NCBI RefSeq assembly: GCF_024362485.1
Contig: NZ_CP101456.1
Coordinates: forward strand, 868,001-932,000
Length of the DNA stretch: 64,000 bases
Source: Natronobeatus ordinarius
GTDB lineage: Archaea > Halobacteriota > Halobacteria > Halobacteriales > Natrialbaceae
Direction of reading: 5' to 3'
Shown: piece by piece, positions 43,250 through 52,095 of the stretch
Layout: each line of letters begins with the position of its first letter
Numbering within the stretch: the first letter of the stretch is position 1
Translations under genes and position numbers: made by a program
The notes under the pieces: generated by a model
What the model was told of the DNA's origin: nothing
The model's input: only the letters and a program-made list of their open reading frames with translations
Databases searched by the model: none

Positions 43250-44346
43250 TCCGCGGAACCGACGCCGCAACGGTCCGCGACGCCCTCGAGCGCGCCGAGT
43301 CGCTCCCCGGCACGTTCGGGTTCGCCGGCGAACTCGACGGACGCCTCGTCCGGGACGTCCTGGGACGCGTTCCGCTGTTCGTCGAGCGCGAGGGTGTCGA
43401 TGGCTCGGTTCTCGGACGCGACTCCTGGGCGTTCTCGCCGACCGACCTCGCCGACCCCGTCCCGTTTCCCGCGGGCGCGGTCGCCGACGGGGTCGAGCGA
43501 ACGCAGGTGTGGGAGCTGCCAGAGCCGCCCGTGGAAGCCGACCACGACCGGGCGCTCGAGCGGGTCGATCGGGCGATTGGCCGGGCAGCCGAGGCCGTCG
43601 ACGCGACGGACGTCGCAGTCGCCTTCTCCGGCGGTGTCGACTCGGCACTCGTCGCCGAACTGCTCGACGCCCCGCTCTACGTCGCCGGCTTTCCCGGCAG
43701 TCACGACGTCGCGGCCGCCCGGACGGCCGCCGAGGCGATGGGGCGAGAGCTCGAGGTCGTCACGCTCGAGCCGGCCGACCTCGAGCGCGCCGTCCCGACC
43801 GTCGCGCGGGCCATCGGGCGGACGAACGCGATGGACGTCCAGATCGCGCTGCCGCTGTACCTGGTCGCCGAGCGAGTCGCCGCCGAGGGGTTCGACGCGC
43901 TCGCGGTCGGCCAGGGGGCGGACGAACTCTTCGGCGGCTACGAGAAGGTCGCCCGGCTGGACCACCGGGTCGACGCCGACACCGTCCGCGGGGCGGTTCG
44001 CGAGCAGATCCACACGCTCCCGGATCAGCTCCCGCGGGACGTCCTGGCGCTCGAGGCCGCTGGCGTCGAGCCCGTCGCGCCGCTGTTGCACGACGACGTC
44101 GTCGACGCGGCGCTTCGGCTGCCGACGGCGCTGCTGGTCGACGGCGAGATCCGCAAGCGCGGGCTGCGAATCGTGGCGGGCGAGTATCTGCCCGATTCGG
44201 TCGCGACCCGAGAGAAGAAGGCCGTCCAGTACGGCAGCCTCGTCGCCCGTGAACTCGACCGACTGGCCCGGCAGGCGGGCTACAAACGCCGGATGGACGA
44301 CCACGTCACGAAGTACGTCGAAGCGCTGCTCGAGGACGGCGTGTAA
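43246..44346 (+). CDS. Asparagine-synthase-like ATP-pyrophosphatase without a glutaminase domain
   Basis: 366 residues. PP-loop S-G-G-V-D-S (128-133) and the G-Q-G-A-D-E-L-F-G-G-Y segment identify the asparagine-synthase C-terminal domain, ending with R-E-K-K-A-V-Q-Y-G. The N-terminal 100 residues lack the Cys2 nucleophile of class II glutaminases although pieces such as V-P-L-F-V-E-R recall that fold. It probably amidates or adenylates some carboxylate using ammonia or another nucleophile. Coupling to the PHP gene is unexplained. Confidence 0.87.
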   Translation: MIRGTDAATVRDALERAESLPGTFGFAGELDGRLVRDVLGRVPLFVEREGVDGSVLGRDSWAFSPTDLADPVPFPAGAVADGVERTQVWELPEPPVEADHDRALERVDRAIGRAAEAVDATDVAVAFSGGVDSALVAELLDAPLYVAGFPGSHDVAAARTAAEAMGRELEVVTLEPADLERAVPTVARAIGRTNAMDVQIALPLYLVAERVAAEGFDALAVGQGADELFGGYEKVARLDHRVDADTVRGAVREQIHTLPDQLPRDVLALEAAGVEPVAPLLHDDVVDAALRLPTALLVDGEIRKRGLRIVAGEYLPDSVATREKKAVQYGSLVARELDRLARQAGYKRRMDDHVTKYVEALLEDGV

Positions 44347-44379
44347 AGGGAACCGCGGTGGGTGCGGGGACCGGATCGC

Positions 44380-44913
44380 TCACGGTGCCGGGTACACTTC
44401 GACGATCGTCCCGTCCCAGTCGTAGCCGCCCGGTCCGGAGACGACGACGTAGATGGGGAACGTGACGTACTGCTGGACCGGGTAGGTCTGGTAGCCGACG
44501 TCGACCTGTCCGGTCGATCGGCCGGGGACGCGAACCGCGGCCTGGTCCGTCAGCTGCGGGTCGTGGCCGACGACGAGCCAGACAGTCGCCTGCCGCGACA
44601 TATTGTTGCCGTTCCAGACGGTGCAAAACGCCTCGAGGCGGTGCCCACCGCGGACGGTCCAGGCGTCGTCGGACGTCATGTCGACCCGGATCGACCACCC
44701 GGTGTGTCGATGCGTGACCGCTTGCTGGTGAACGCCCGTGGGGACGTCCGCCGGCACGACGGCGGCGACGTCTGCAGGCAGCTCGTCCGGCACCTCGTCC
44801 TCGTCGGGCTGTCCCGCGACCGTGGTCGCAGCCCCGACGGTCAGGGAACCCCCCACGAGTGCGCCGGCGGCCTGTACCACCGTTCGTCGCGTCGGTTGGT
44901 CGTGGTCGGTCAT
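44380..44913 (-). CDS. Tat-exported beta-rich protein, hypothetical
   Basis: 177 residues. The N-terminus T-R-R-T-V-V-Q-A-A-G-A-L-V-G-G is a clear twin-arginine signal peptide. The mature domain (about 45-177) is beta-rich with aromatic pairs (W-S-I-R-V, W-N-G-N-N, G-Y-Q-T-Y-P-V), like an immunoglobulin-type surface domain. No family is recognised. Longer frames upstream lie in the intergenic region and are not used. Confidence 0.78.
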   Translation of the reverse strand: MTDHDQPTRRTVVQAAGALVGGSLTVGAATTVAGQPDEDEVPDELPADVAAVVPADVPTGVHQQAVTHRHTGWSIRVDMTSDDAWTVRGGHRLEAFCTVWNGNNMSRQATVWLVVGHDPQLTDQAAVRVPGRSTGQVDVGYQTYPVQQYVTFPIYVVVSGPGGYDWDGTIVEVYPAP

Positions 44914-45174
44914 GGCTCTACTGGCGTCGCTGGGTCGAGATCCGCCGATCTCAGCGCGGTTTGCCGCTCGCATCGCCGCCCACTCGACCCAGTTAATTGC
45001 TAACACACTACACTATATCGCTCTTTCACTCCTCGGGATTCCGAAGACTCCGCGAATCAACCCTTCTCGGACGACCGCCCTCACAACCGCACGTCGGAGC
45101 GTTGACCCACGGGGCCTGCGACGGGTCGGCACTCGACGGTCGGACCGTGCGAACCGACGCCCCACCTTCGCATG

Positions 45175-45182
45175 GTTTAAGG
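45175..45182 (+). promoter_or_regulatory. TATA box of proS
   Basis: GTTTAAGG lies 24-31 bases before the ATG at 45206, giving a leaderless mRNA. Confidence 0.65.
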
Positions 45183-45205
45183 CCGCCGTGACTGTCGTTC
45201 GAGGT

Positions 45206-46690
45206 ATGAGCGACCAGAGTCAGGAACTCGGCATCACCGAGTCCAAATCGCACCGACCCGGCGAGTGGTACGCCGAGGTCGTCCAGAAGGCTGGCCTCGC
45301 CGACTACGCACCCATGGGCGGCTTCATCGTCACGAAACCCCGCGGCTACGCGCTGTGGGAGTCCATCCAGGACGCCCTCGACGGCTGGTTCAAGGAGACC
45401 GGGGTCGACAACGTCTACTTCCCGATGTTCATCCCCGAGTCCTACCTCGAGCGCGAGAAGGACATCGTCGAGGGCTTCGACCCCGAGGTCGCCTGGGTGA
45501 CCCAGGGCGGCCACGAGGAACTCGAGGAGCGCCTCGCCGTCCGGCCGACGAGCGAGTCGATCATCGCGCCGTACATGGCCCAGTGGGTCCGCAGCCACCG
45601 TGACCTCCCCCTGCGGCTCAACCAGTGGTGTTCGGTCGTCCGCTGGGAGGCGACGGACACGAAGCCCTTTTTCCGCACGAAGGAGTTCATGTGGCAGGAG
45701 GGGCACACCGCCCACGCGACGAACGAAGGCGCCTGGGAGGAGGTCTGGACCCGGCTCTACCAGTACGAACGCGTCTACGAGGAGGTGCTCGCGATTCCCG
45801 TCCTCCGCGGGAAGAAGCCAGAACACGACAAGTTCCCCGGCGCGGACACCACGACGACGGTCGAGGCGCTGATGCCCGACGGCAAGTCGGTCCAGGGTGG
45901 GACCAGCCACCACCTCGGGCAAAGTTTCGCCGAGGCGTTCGACATCACCTTCGTCGACGAGGACGAGAAAGAGCAGACGGCCTACACCACCTCCTGGGGG
46001 CTCTCCTGGCGCGCGATCGGGGCGCTCATCATGACTCACTCCGACGACCAGGGACTCGTCTTACCCCCCACGATCGCCCCCACCCAGGTCGCGATCGTCC
46101 CCATCTGGCAAGAGGAGACCAGAGACGACGTGCTCGAGTACGCCGCCGGCGTCGCCGAGGAACTCGAGGAAGCGAACGTTCGCGTCGAACTCGACGACCG
46201 CGACGAGCGCAACCCCGGCTTCAAGTTCAACGAACACGAGCTCAACGGCGTTCCCCTTCGGATCGAGATCGGCCCCAACGAGGCGGCCGACGAAGAGGTC
46301 ACGCTGGTTCACCGTCCGGACAACGAGAAGGTCGTCGCAGAGCGCGACGACGTCGCCGAAACCGTCGAGGCGCACCTCGAGACGATCTACGACAAGCTGT
46401 ACGCGGCCGCGGAGGAGCGACTCGAGGAGAACGTTCGGACGGCCGACAGCCCAGAGGAGATCATGGGGACGATCGGTCGCCACGGCGGCTACGTGAAGGT
46501 GCCGTGGTGTGGCGACGAAGCCTGCGAAGAGGCGATCAAGGAGAAAGTTGCCGCGGAGATCGTCATGCAACCGCTGGCCGACGAGGGCGGATCGACACCC
46601 GGCGAGACAAAGCGACCCGACGAAGACGCGGTGTGTGCAGTCTGTGGCGAACCGGCCGACCAGATCGCGTACTTCGCGAAGTCCTACTGA
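45206..46690 (+). CDS. proS: Prolyl-tRNA synthetase (archaeal type)
   Basis: 494 residues, a class II synthetase charging tRNA-Pro. The class II motifs R-P-T-S-E-S, the proline-site F-R-T-K-E-F-M-W-Q-E-G-H-T and a C-terminal anticodon domain are seen. The C-terminal zinc-like domain has C-G-D-E-A-C and C-A-V-C and ends in F-A-K-S-Y, as in archaeal/eukaryotic ProRS. The start at 45206 is supported by the TATA box; longer frames are discarded. Confidence 0.96.
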   Translation: MSDQSQELGITESKSHRPGEWYAEVVQKAGLADYAPMGGFIVTKPRGYALWESIQDALDGWFKETGVDNVYFPMFIPESYLEREKDIVEGFDPEVAWVTQGGHEELEERLAVRPTSESIIAPYMAQWVRSHRDLPLRLNQWCSVVRWEATDTKPFFRTKEFMWQEGHTAHATNEGAWEEVWTRLYQYERVYEEVLAIPVLRGKKPEHDKFPGADTTTTVEALMPDGKSVQGGTSHHLGQSFAEAFDITFVDEDEKEQTAYTTSWGLSWRAIGALIMTHSDDQGLVLPPTIAPTQVAIVPIWQEETRDDVLEYAAGVAEELEEANVRVELDDRDERNPGFKFNEHELNGVPLRIEIGPNEAADEEVTLVHRPDNEKVVAERDDVAETVEAHLETIYDKLYAAAEERLEENVRTADSPEEIMGTIGRHGGYVKVPWCGDEACEEAIKEKVAAEIVMQPLADEGGSTPGETKRPDEDAVCAVCGEPADQIAYFAKSY

Positions 46691-46966
46691 CCAACTCCCC
46701 TGCCGATTTCGTACGCGTTAGGATCGACAGTGCCGAACTGAGCTCGTCGCTCGACGTGCGTTCGACGATCGAACCACCTAATCGTTTAGCCCCTCAGAAC
46801 TTGATGCTTCGGTGCTTACCGATGATCGTGGTGTCCCGAGGTCGGACGTGCCCAGTCCGGCGCAGTGACACTACGTGCCTCTGACTTTCCCGACGCTGAC
46901 TCGAGCAGGCAATCCTGTCGACTCACACGCCCCGCGTCAGCAGACGGTGTGGAACCGGTCGATCGA

Positions 46967-47896
46967 TCAGTTACCGTTGACTTCCTCACGCAGCGTCCCC
47001 ATCTCGACGATGCGTTCGGCGTGGGCGTTGTGCTGGTGGATCGACTCGTCGTTCGACTGGCTCATCGTGATCACCGCGTCATCCGGGAGGTGGTCGAACT
47101 GCTCGAGGACGCCCTCGGCCATCGAACGCACGCAGTCCTCGACGAACTTCGCGTCCGAATGCGCCTCGAACGTCATGTGATCTTCGTCCGGCCGCTTCGC
47201 GAGGTTGTAGGTCCGCGCGCTCATCGCATCGCGGGCGACGTCGATGACGTCGTTCAGGTCGACCTCCGGGTCGCCCGCGGCCTCGATCGTCAGGGTGGCG
47301 TGGCCGCGCTGGGAGTGACCCGGCTGGGGGATCTCGTTCAGGAATTCGGTGATCTTCGCCTCCGCAATCTCGAGATCTTCGAGTTTCTGCTTCGCCCGGG
47401 CGGCGGACATCCCCTGCGAACAGGGACAGACGGTCATCCCGACGACGTGGGCACCGATCTCCTCGCGGGTGCCCTCCTCGGTTGCCGTCGCCGAAGCGAC
47501 GATGTCGACGGTGTGCTGGGTCTCGCGGTCGGTCGCGGGCGTTTGCTCGCGGCGCATGAACTCCGCCTGCATCGAGACCTCCGCGCGTGAGGTGTAGTCG
47601 TGTTTCTCGAGCAGCCGTTCGGCGGCGTCGCCGCAGACGTCCTCGACGCGGTCGACCTCCTCGCGGGTCGCGGCCTCGAGCGTCTCGTCGATGACCTCCA
47701 TGTTGCGGCTCATGTCCGCGCCCTTGCGCCAGGAGGGCAGATCGACGAACACCTCGAACTCGGCCATCAGGATGAGGGGACGTTTGCCGTCGCGAGCGAT
47801 CTTCACGAGCTTCGTGACGTCGGTGACGCCGACCTGGCTCAACCCGACGGTGACCTCGGGTGCCGTCGCCTGCACGTCCGGCAACTGGTGACTCAT
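46967..47896 (-). CDS. mptA: GTP cyclohydrolase MptA (type IB)
   Basis: 309 residues. It opens GTP to the cyclic phosphate of dihydroneopterin for archaeal tetrahydromethanopterin/folate pterin synthesis and has also been tied to queuosine-like modification in haloarchaea. The fold-specific G-M-T-V-C-P-C-S-Q motif carries the metal cysteine and a C-terminal helical part carries further ligands. The TATA-like element CCCTAATCG (47923-47931, minus strand) suits the start. It is divergent from rpoeps, with three repeats in between. Confidence 0.93.
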   Translation of the reverse strand: MSHQLPDVQATAPEVTVGLSQVGVTDVTKLVKIARDGKRPLILMAEFEVFVDLPSWRKGADMSRNMEVIDETLEAATREEVDRVEDVCGDAAERLLEKHDYTSRAEVSMQAEFMRREQTPATDRETQHTVDIVASATATEEGTREEIGAHVVGMTVCPCSQGMSAARAKQKLEDLEIAEAKITEFLNEIPQPGHSQRGHATLTIEAAGDPEVDLNDVIDVARDAMSARTYNLAKRPDEDHMTFEAHSDAKFVEDCVRSMAEGVLEQFDHLPDDAVITMSQSNDESIHQHNAHAERIVEMGTLREEVNGN

Positions 47897-47976
47897 TGAC
47901 GGCTAGTCGGGGCAGCAGGCGATTAGGGCTTTCGGAAGGTACACTCCCGGCCGGCGCTCGACGCCCGTCGGTCCGC

Positions 47977-48022
47977 CATTTACGTACCTCTCGTCACAAG
48001 GTGGTGATACAGAGGGGTTCTC
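47977..48022 (+). repeat. Promoter-like repeat, copy 1 (degenerate)
   Basis: 46 bases resembling copies 2 and 3, with TATA part CATTTACGTAC and the core CTCGTCACAAGG conserved. It has a two-base deletion and several changes, so it may be an inactive relic. Confidence 0.75.
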
Positions 48023-48093
48023 GAGGCACTATTGCCGGCGAGCCGCGGCGTTGAGCTGCATCCAGTGTCGACGCGGCGCGGCCATCGCGGCGT

Positions 48094-48141
48094 CCTTTAA
48101 GTACTTCTCGTCACAAGGTAGAGATACAGACGGGAATTCTC
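48094..48141 (+). repeat. Promoter-like repeat, copy 2
   Basis: 48 bases. It starts CCTTTAAGTACTTCT, in which TTTAAGTA is an ideal haloarchaeal TATA box, followed by GTCACAAGGTAGAGATA and CGGGAATTCTC. It differs from copy 3 at two positions only, 147 bases away. The predicted start site falls about 25 bases after the TATA within GAGATACAG. Confidence 0.85.
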
Positions 48142-48240
48142 GGCTTTCTCTCGACTGGTCGACGACCGACGAGCGACGTCGACGGATCCCTGGAGCACGT
48201 TCACCCAACGCGTCTATCGGCGTTCGTCCAACTCGATCGG

Positions 48241-48288
48241 CCTTTAAGTACTTCTGGTCACAAGGTAGAGATATAGACGGGAATTCTC
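48241..48288 (+). repeat. Promoter-like repeat, copy 3
   Basis: 48 bases, 46 of 48 identical to copy 2. It carries the same TATA-like CCTTTAAGTA and lies 106 bases before the rpoeps start. It may be an upstream promoter or the start of a small RNA. Confidence 0.85.
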
Positions 48289-48357
48289 TCGCGTTTTCGA
48301 GCCTCGAGGAGCGCCGCGTTCGCCTTTCCGTGCTGCCACGACACGCTTCGGGGTGAT

Positions 48358-48366
48358 GCCTTTATC
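48358..48366 (+). promoter_or_regulatory. Proximal TATA box of rpoeps
   Basis: GCCTTTATC lies 28-36 bases before the ATG at 48394, normal archaeal spacing. Confidence 0.6.
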
Positions 48367-48393
48367 CGTCTCCCTGTGTGACCTCCACCTTGT

Positions 48394-49113
48394 ATGAGTG
48401 GCTACGGCGCCCCGACCGGGACCGGCCTCGAGCATCCCGACGAGGAGCGGCGGCTCGAGACGCGTCCGGGTTCCGGGTCGCTTTCGCGGATGGAGGCCCG
48501 GCGCGACGCGACGGTCAGACGCTGGGGCGTCGTCACCCCGAGTGCGACGGTCATCGGGCGGGCGGAGTCGCCCGGGGACGAGCTGTCCGAGAGTATCCGT
48601 CGACTCCACGACGAACAGCACCCGGCGATGGCCGGCCACAGCACGCGGGCCCACCACCTCGATCGCCTGCGGACGACCCAGGCGCTGTGTAACGCCCTCG
48701 AGTTGACGCCGTGGCAGCGCGACCTCGCCCTCGGGATCATGGACGAGATCGATCTGACGGCCTTCGGCAGCCAGCGGTCGATCCCGAAAGTCGCGCTGGT
48801 AGTCATCCGCCACGTCGTCGACCTCGACCGACGGCGGTACTTCGGACTCGACGACGTCGACGTGAGCGCGCTCAGTCCCAAGCGAATGGACGAGCTGTTT
48901 GCCCGGTACCGGGCCCACGACGTCACCGACGAGCCCACGTTCGAACGGCTCGCCGCCCAGCACGGCCTCGACGTGACGAGCCTCAACCGGCTGCGCCGGG
49001 TGCTCCAGGAACAACTCGAGGACGACGCGCTCCCGGCGTTCGGGCGCACCCCCCACCGCGACCCGAACCTGCCCAATCTCATCGATCGGGGGGACGCCGC
49101 GAACGAAGAGTGA
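48394..49113 (+). CDS. rpoeps: RNA polymerase epsilon-like subunit (haloarchaeal)
   Basis: 239 residues. The central part (W-G-V-V-T-P-S-A-T-V-I-G, then a helical T-P-W-Q-R-D-L-A-L-G-I-M-D-E segment) matches the haloarchaeal protein annotated as RNA polymerase subunit epsilon and looks like a cyclin-like helical fold. A short acidic start and tail flank it. Whether it is a stable polymerase subunit is not settled. Three repeats with TATA boxes lie upstream, so its expression may be unusually complex. Confidence 0.75.
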   Translation: MSGYGAPTGTGLEHPDEERRLETRPGSGSLSRMEARRDATVRRWGVVTPSATVIGRAESPGDELSESIRRLHDEQHPAMAGHSTRAHHLDRLRTTQALCNALELTPWQRDLALGIMDEIDLTAFGSQRSIPKVALVVIRHVVDLDRRRYFGLDDVDVSALSPKRMDELFARYRAHDVTDEPTFERLAAQHGLDVTSLNRLRRVLQEQLEDDALPAFGRTPHRDPNLPNLIDRGDAANEE

Positions 49114-49202
49114 TCGACTCGAGCCCTCGATACCGTTTCGAGACCCCTCTCACCGGTCGCCCAGGACGGTCGACTTTTCCCGCGAGCCGCCGTAGCCGAG
49201 CC

Positions 49203-49829
49203 ATGGCCACCGACACCGACGACCGGATCGTCTGCTACGCAGACTACGTCTGTCCGTTCTGCTATCTCGGGCGGACCTCGCTCGAGCGCTATCGCGAGGA
49301 ACGCGAGGAGCCCCTCGCGGTCGAGTGGCACCCGTTCGACCTTCGGGCGGGCAAGCGAAACGCCGACGGCTCGATCGACCACGACGCCGACGACGGGAAA
49401 GACGAGGCGTACTACGAGCAAGCGAAGCGGAACGTCCGCCGCCTGCAGGAGGAGTACGACGTCGAGATGGGCCAGGAACTGGCGATCGAGGTCGATTCGC
49501 TTCCCGCCCAGCTCACCTCGTTCTTCGTCGCGCGTGAACACCCCGGAGTGTGGCCGGCGTTCGACGCGGCGATCTACGAGGCGCTGTGGGTCGACGGTCG
49601 AGATATCGGCGACCCCGACGTACTCGTCGACCTCGCCGGCGAGGTCGGGATTCCAGAAGCCGAGATTCGAGACGCCCTCGAGGACGAGGAGCTCCGCGAC
49701 CGGCTCGAGGAACGGTTCGACGACGCGAGACGGGCGGGGGTTACGGGCGTCCCGGCGTTCGTCTTCGAGGGACAGGTCGCCCGTGGAGCCGTTCCGCCGG
49801 AGCACCTGCGGCGGCTCGTCGACGGATAG
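49203..49829 (+). CDS. DsbA/FrnE-family dithiol oxidoreductase
   Basis: 208 residues with V-C-P-F-C-Y (active-site Cys17 and Cys20), thioredoxin fold with a long helical insert, and the cis-Pro loop T-G-V-P-A-F-V. FrnE-like proteins lack a signal peptide and act in the cytoplasm in polyketide or stress redox chemistry. It converges tail to tail with the NAD kinase gene, 5 bases apart. Confidence 0.9.
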   Translation: MATDTDDRIVCYADYVCPFCYLGRTSLERYREEREEPLAVEWHPFDLRAGKRNADGSIDHDADDGKDEAYYEQAKRNVRRLQEEYDVEMGQELAIEVDSLPAQLTSFFVAREHPGVWPAFDAAIYEALWVDGRDIGDPDVLVDLAGEVGIPEAEIRDALEDEELRDRLEERFDDARRAGVTGVPAFVFEGQVARGAVPPEHLRRLVDG

Positions 49830-49834
49830 AACGA

Positions 49835-50662
49835 CTACTCGAGTTTCTCGAGCGCGTCGAAGAAGTTCGTCCGCGGGCCGGCGATCGTCAGGGGATCGTC
49901 GGCGACGGTCACCGTGACGGTTTCGGGGGGCTCGAGCGGGCGTCTGTTGCGCCCGTCGCTGATCGCCCACGCCCGTTCCGTGCCGGAGACGTGGAGGGTA
50001 ACCTCACTGTCGGCGTCGACGACCAGCGGCGGCATCGACTCAGTCGCACACATCTGCGTGATCACGAGGGCGTCGACCGACTGGAGGAGCGGCCCGCCCT
50101 CGCTCAGGTTGTACGCCGTCGAACCGGTCGGTGTCGCGACCAGGACGCCGTCGGCGTGCCCACTGGTGTACGGCTCGCCGTCGACGCGGACCTCGATCTC
50201 GGCGCCGCCACCACGACCCCGTCGCGGTCCGTGGACGACGACCTCGTTGAGCGCGGGCTCGAGGTGCCAGCCCTCACCGCTCGCGCGCAGGCGGGAGACG
50301 CGGGTTCCGTCGACGCGTCCCTCGGTTCGCAGGGTGGCGACGAGTTCCGACACCGCCTCGACGGCCGCTTCGGGCGGGACGGCGTTGAGGAAGCCGACCT
50401 CGCCGAGGTTGACCCCGACGAGCGGCGCGCCGGCGGCCTCGCGCGCGACGAAGAGGAACGTGCCGTCGCCGCCGATGCTCACGACGAGGTCACACGACCC
50501 CATCGCGGAGACCGGCGCACTCGGGGCGTCGATCGCGGTGCCCGTCTCGTCGTCGACCGTGACGGTCACGTCGTCGGCTGCGAGCGTCTCGCGGAGGGTC
50601 GCTGCGAGTGCCTGCGCCCGCTCGTTGTCGCGCTGAGCGACGAGTCCTACGTCCACGTCCAT
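49835..50662 (-). CDS. ppnK: NAD kinase
   Basis: 275 residues. The family motif G-G-D-G (64-67) binds ATP/NAD, followed by N-E-V-V-V-H and T-P-T-G-S-T-A-Y-N-L-S-E-G-G-P. It converts NAD to NADP. The start M-D-V-D-V-G-L is chosen at 50662; further upstream sequence is not conserved. Confidence 0.94.
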   Translation of the reverse strand: MDVDVGLVAQRDNERAQALAATLRETLAADDVTVTVDDETGTAIDAPSAPVSAMGSCDLVVSIGGDGTFLFVAREAAGAPLVGVNLGEVGFLNAVPPEAAVEAVSELVATLRTEGRVDGTRVSRLRASGEGWHLEPALNEVVVHGPRRGRGGGAEIEVRVDGEPYTSGHADGVLVATPTGSTAYNLSEGGPLLQSVDALVITQMCATESMPPLVVDADSEVTLHVSGTERAWAISDGRNRRPLEPPETVTVTVADDPLTIAGPRTNFFDALEKLE

Positions 50663-50856
50663 CGTCGCTCGATAGCGCTTCTGAGAGCAAAAAGCCCCGT
50701 GTCGCGATTGAAGCGGCCGGCGTAGATCGAGGGCGAGACGGCCAGAACGCGAACCGAAGCGAAACGTCGTCTTTCGGCACCCGAAACGCGAGTAAGACGT
50801 TGTTAGCGACCTGTTCGCTGTCCATACTTTTCCGCCAGACGACCTTCCGTGGAGGC

Positions 50857-51096
50857 ATGGCCGATCGGACGCAATCGACACGGACGATGGAGCGTTCGGA
50901 GCTGGCGACGTACCTGGCGAGTCTCGCCGAGGAGTTCGACCGCGGCGGCGAGGAGATCGAGGTCGCCGTCGGGAACAAGACGGTGACGCTCAGTCCGCCG
51001 GAGACCGTCGAGTGCGACGTCGAAATCGTCGAGCGCTCGTCGGTCCTCCGGGGCAACCGGGAGACGGTCGAGATCGAACTCAGCTGGAAACCCTGA
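50857..51096 (+). CDS. Amphi-Trp domain protein
   Basis: 79 residues with the pattern of the amphi-Trp family: an amphipathic helix (M-E-R-S-E-L-A-T-Y-L-A-S-L-A-E-E-F-D-R-G-G) then a small beta sheet ending E-L-S-W. The name is from the conserved Trp and amphipathic profile. Function unknown. The stop overlaps the next gene's start (TGATG). Confidence 0.8.
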   Translation: MADRTQSTRTMERSELATYLASLAEEFDRGGEEIEVAVGNKTVTLSPPETVECDVEIVERSSVLRGNRETVEIELSWKP

Positions 51097-51476
51097 TGGT
51101 CCTCGCCGACGCCGTCGCGATCTTCGTCGTGAGTCTGGTCGTCGGCACCGCTGCCATCCTCGTCGGTGTACGGCTACTCGTCGACAGCGACGCGGGCGTC
51201 CCGAACGCCCTGTTCACCGCGCTCGTCGGAGCGGCCGTCTGGGCGGCCTCGAGCTACGCCAGGACGATGGCGGCCGACGCCGTCGACTGGAGCCCGATGC
51301 TCGGCGCCGTTTTGATGCTCGTCCTCTGGATCGGCGTCGTCAACTGGCGCTATCCGGGTGGGTGGGGAACGGCGGCCGCGATCGGCGGCGTCGCCTGGAT
51401 CGTCGCCGTCTCCGTCGTGTACGGGCTGTCGCTCGCCGGCGTCGTGACCCCCGACGCGCTGCTTCCCGGCGGCTGA
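51096..51476 (+). CDS. Small membrane protein coupled to the amphi-Trp gene
   Basis: 126 residues, four helices, no recognised family. Start and stop of the pair overlap by one base (TGATG), so translational coupling is likely. No charged catalytic residues are present in the membrane part. Confidence 0.75.
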   Translation: MVLADAVAIFVVSLVVGTAAILVGVRLLVDSDAGVPNALFTALVGAAVWAASSYARTMAADAVDWSPMLGAVLMLVLWIGVVNWRYPGGWGTAAAIGGVAWIVAVSVVYGLSLAGVVTPDALLPGG

Positions 51477-51559
51477 CCGCGCCCGAACCGGAGCCGTTCC
51501 CACCGGCCGAGAACCGATCGCGAAGTACTTTTCCGCCGCCGCTCGAGTGTTCCGTATAG

Positions 51560-51988
51560 ATGTACGAGACGATCCTCTTTCCGACCGACGGGAGCGACCA
51601 CGCGAGTACGGTGGCCGAACACGCGATCGACGCCGCGAAGACGCGCGGCGCGACGCTGCACGTCCTCTCGGTGGTCGACGACCGCGCGTTCCTGGTGCTC
51701 GACGACGAACGCGTCGAGCAGGTCCGGAGCGAACTCGAGGAGAACGCGCTCGAGGCGATCGACGAGGCCGTCACCGTCGCGGAAGGCCACGGCGTCGAAA
51801 CGGTCACCGGCGTCGACGTCGGCAGCCCCGCCGAGTGCATCGTCGACTACGTCGAGGCGAACGACGTCGACCTCGTCGTGATGGGGACGAGCGGCGCCGA
51901 TTACGAACGCAACGTCGTCGGCAGCGTCTCCCAGCGGGTCGTCCAGACGTCGCCCGTGCCGGTCCTGACCGTCGGCCTCGACGCGTAA
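51560..51988 (+). CDS. Universal stress protein (UspA family)
   Basis: 142 residues, starting M-Y-E-T-I-L-F-P-T-D-G-S-D. The ATP-binding pattern G-T-S-G...G-S-V-S-Q-R-V near the C-terminus is conserved, so this is a nucleotide-binding UspA member. Haloarchaea encode many; a specific stress role is not visible. Confidence 0.92.
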   Translation: MYETILFPTDGSDHASTVAEHAIDAAKTRGATLHVLSVVDDRAFLVLDDERVEQVRSELEENALEAIDEAVTVAEGHGVETVTGVDVGSPAECIVDYVEANDVDLVVMGTSGADYERNVVGSVSQRVVQTSPVPVLTVGLDA

Positions 51989-52095
51989 CCGAGGAGCGTC
52001 CGCGAGACCGGGCGATCGGCTCGAGCGATTCTGTATCAGTGGTGTGAGTTTCGGGAACGCCTAGAGTAATGTGGCTGGCGCCGCTAGGGTGACCG

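Larger units (their letters stand above)
47897..48393. other. 497-base divergent intergenic region with three promoter-like repeats
   Basis: No ORF is supported here. The region holds three copies of a 46-48-base repeat and the mptA and rpoeps promoters. Between the repeats the sequence is unrelated, so only the repeat units look conserved. Confidence 0.7.

Noticed and set aside
41387-43648. Extension of the methyltransferase gene to a 753-residue protein
   Set aside because: The extra N-terminal part is antisense to the PHP gene and Arg-rich. The conserved protein begins at 42424.
42601-44304. 567-residue minus-strand frame opposite the PHP/asparagine-synthase pair
   Set aside because: Antisense to two genes with clear catalytic motifs; no homologous domain visible.
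46691-46966. Possible C/D box or other small RNA after proS
   Set aside because: TGATGC and CTGA words occur with a weak TATA-like TTTAG upstream, but the boxes do not have the right spacing and no terminal stem is visible. I see nothing else in this 276-base convergent gap.
47977-48288. Candidate CRISPR array
   Set aside because: Only three repeats, unequal spacing of 117 and 147 bases, spacers of about 70 and 100 bases, one copy degenerate, and TATA boxes inside the repeats. No cas gene is nearby.
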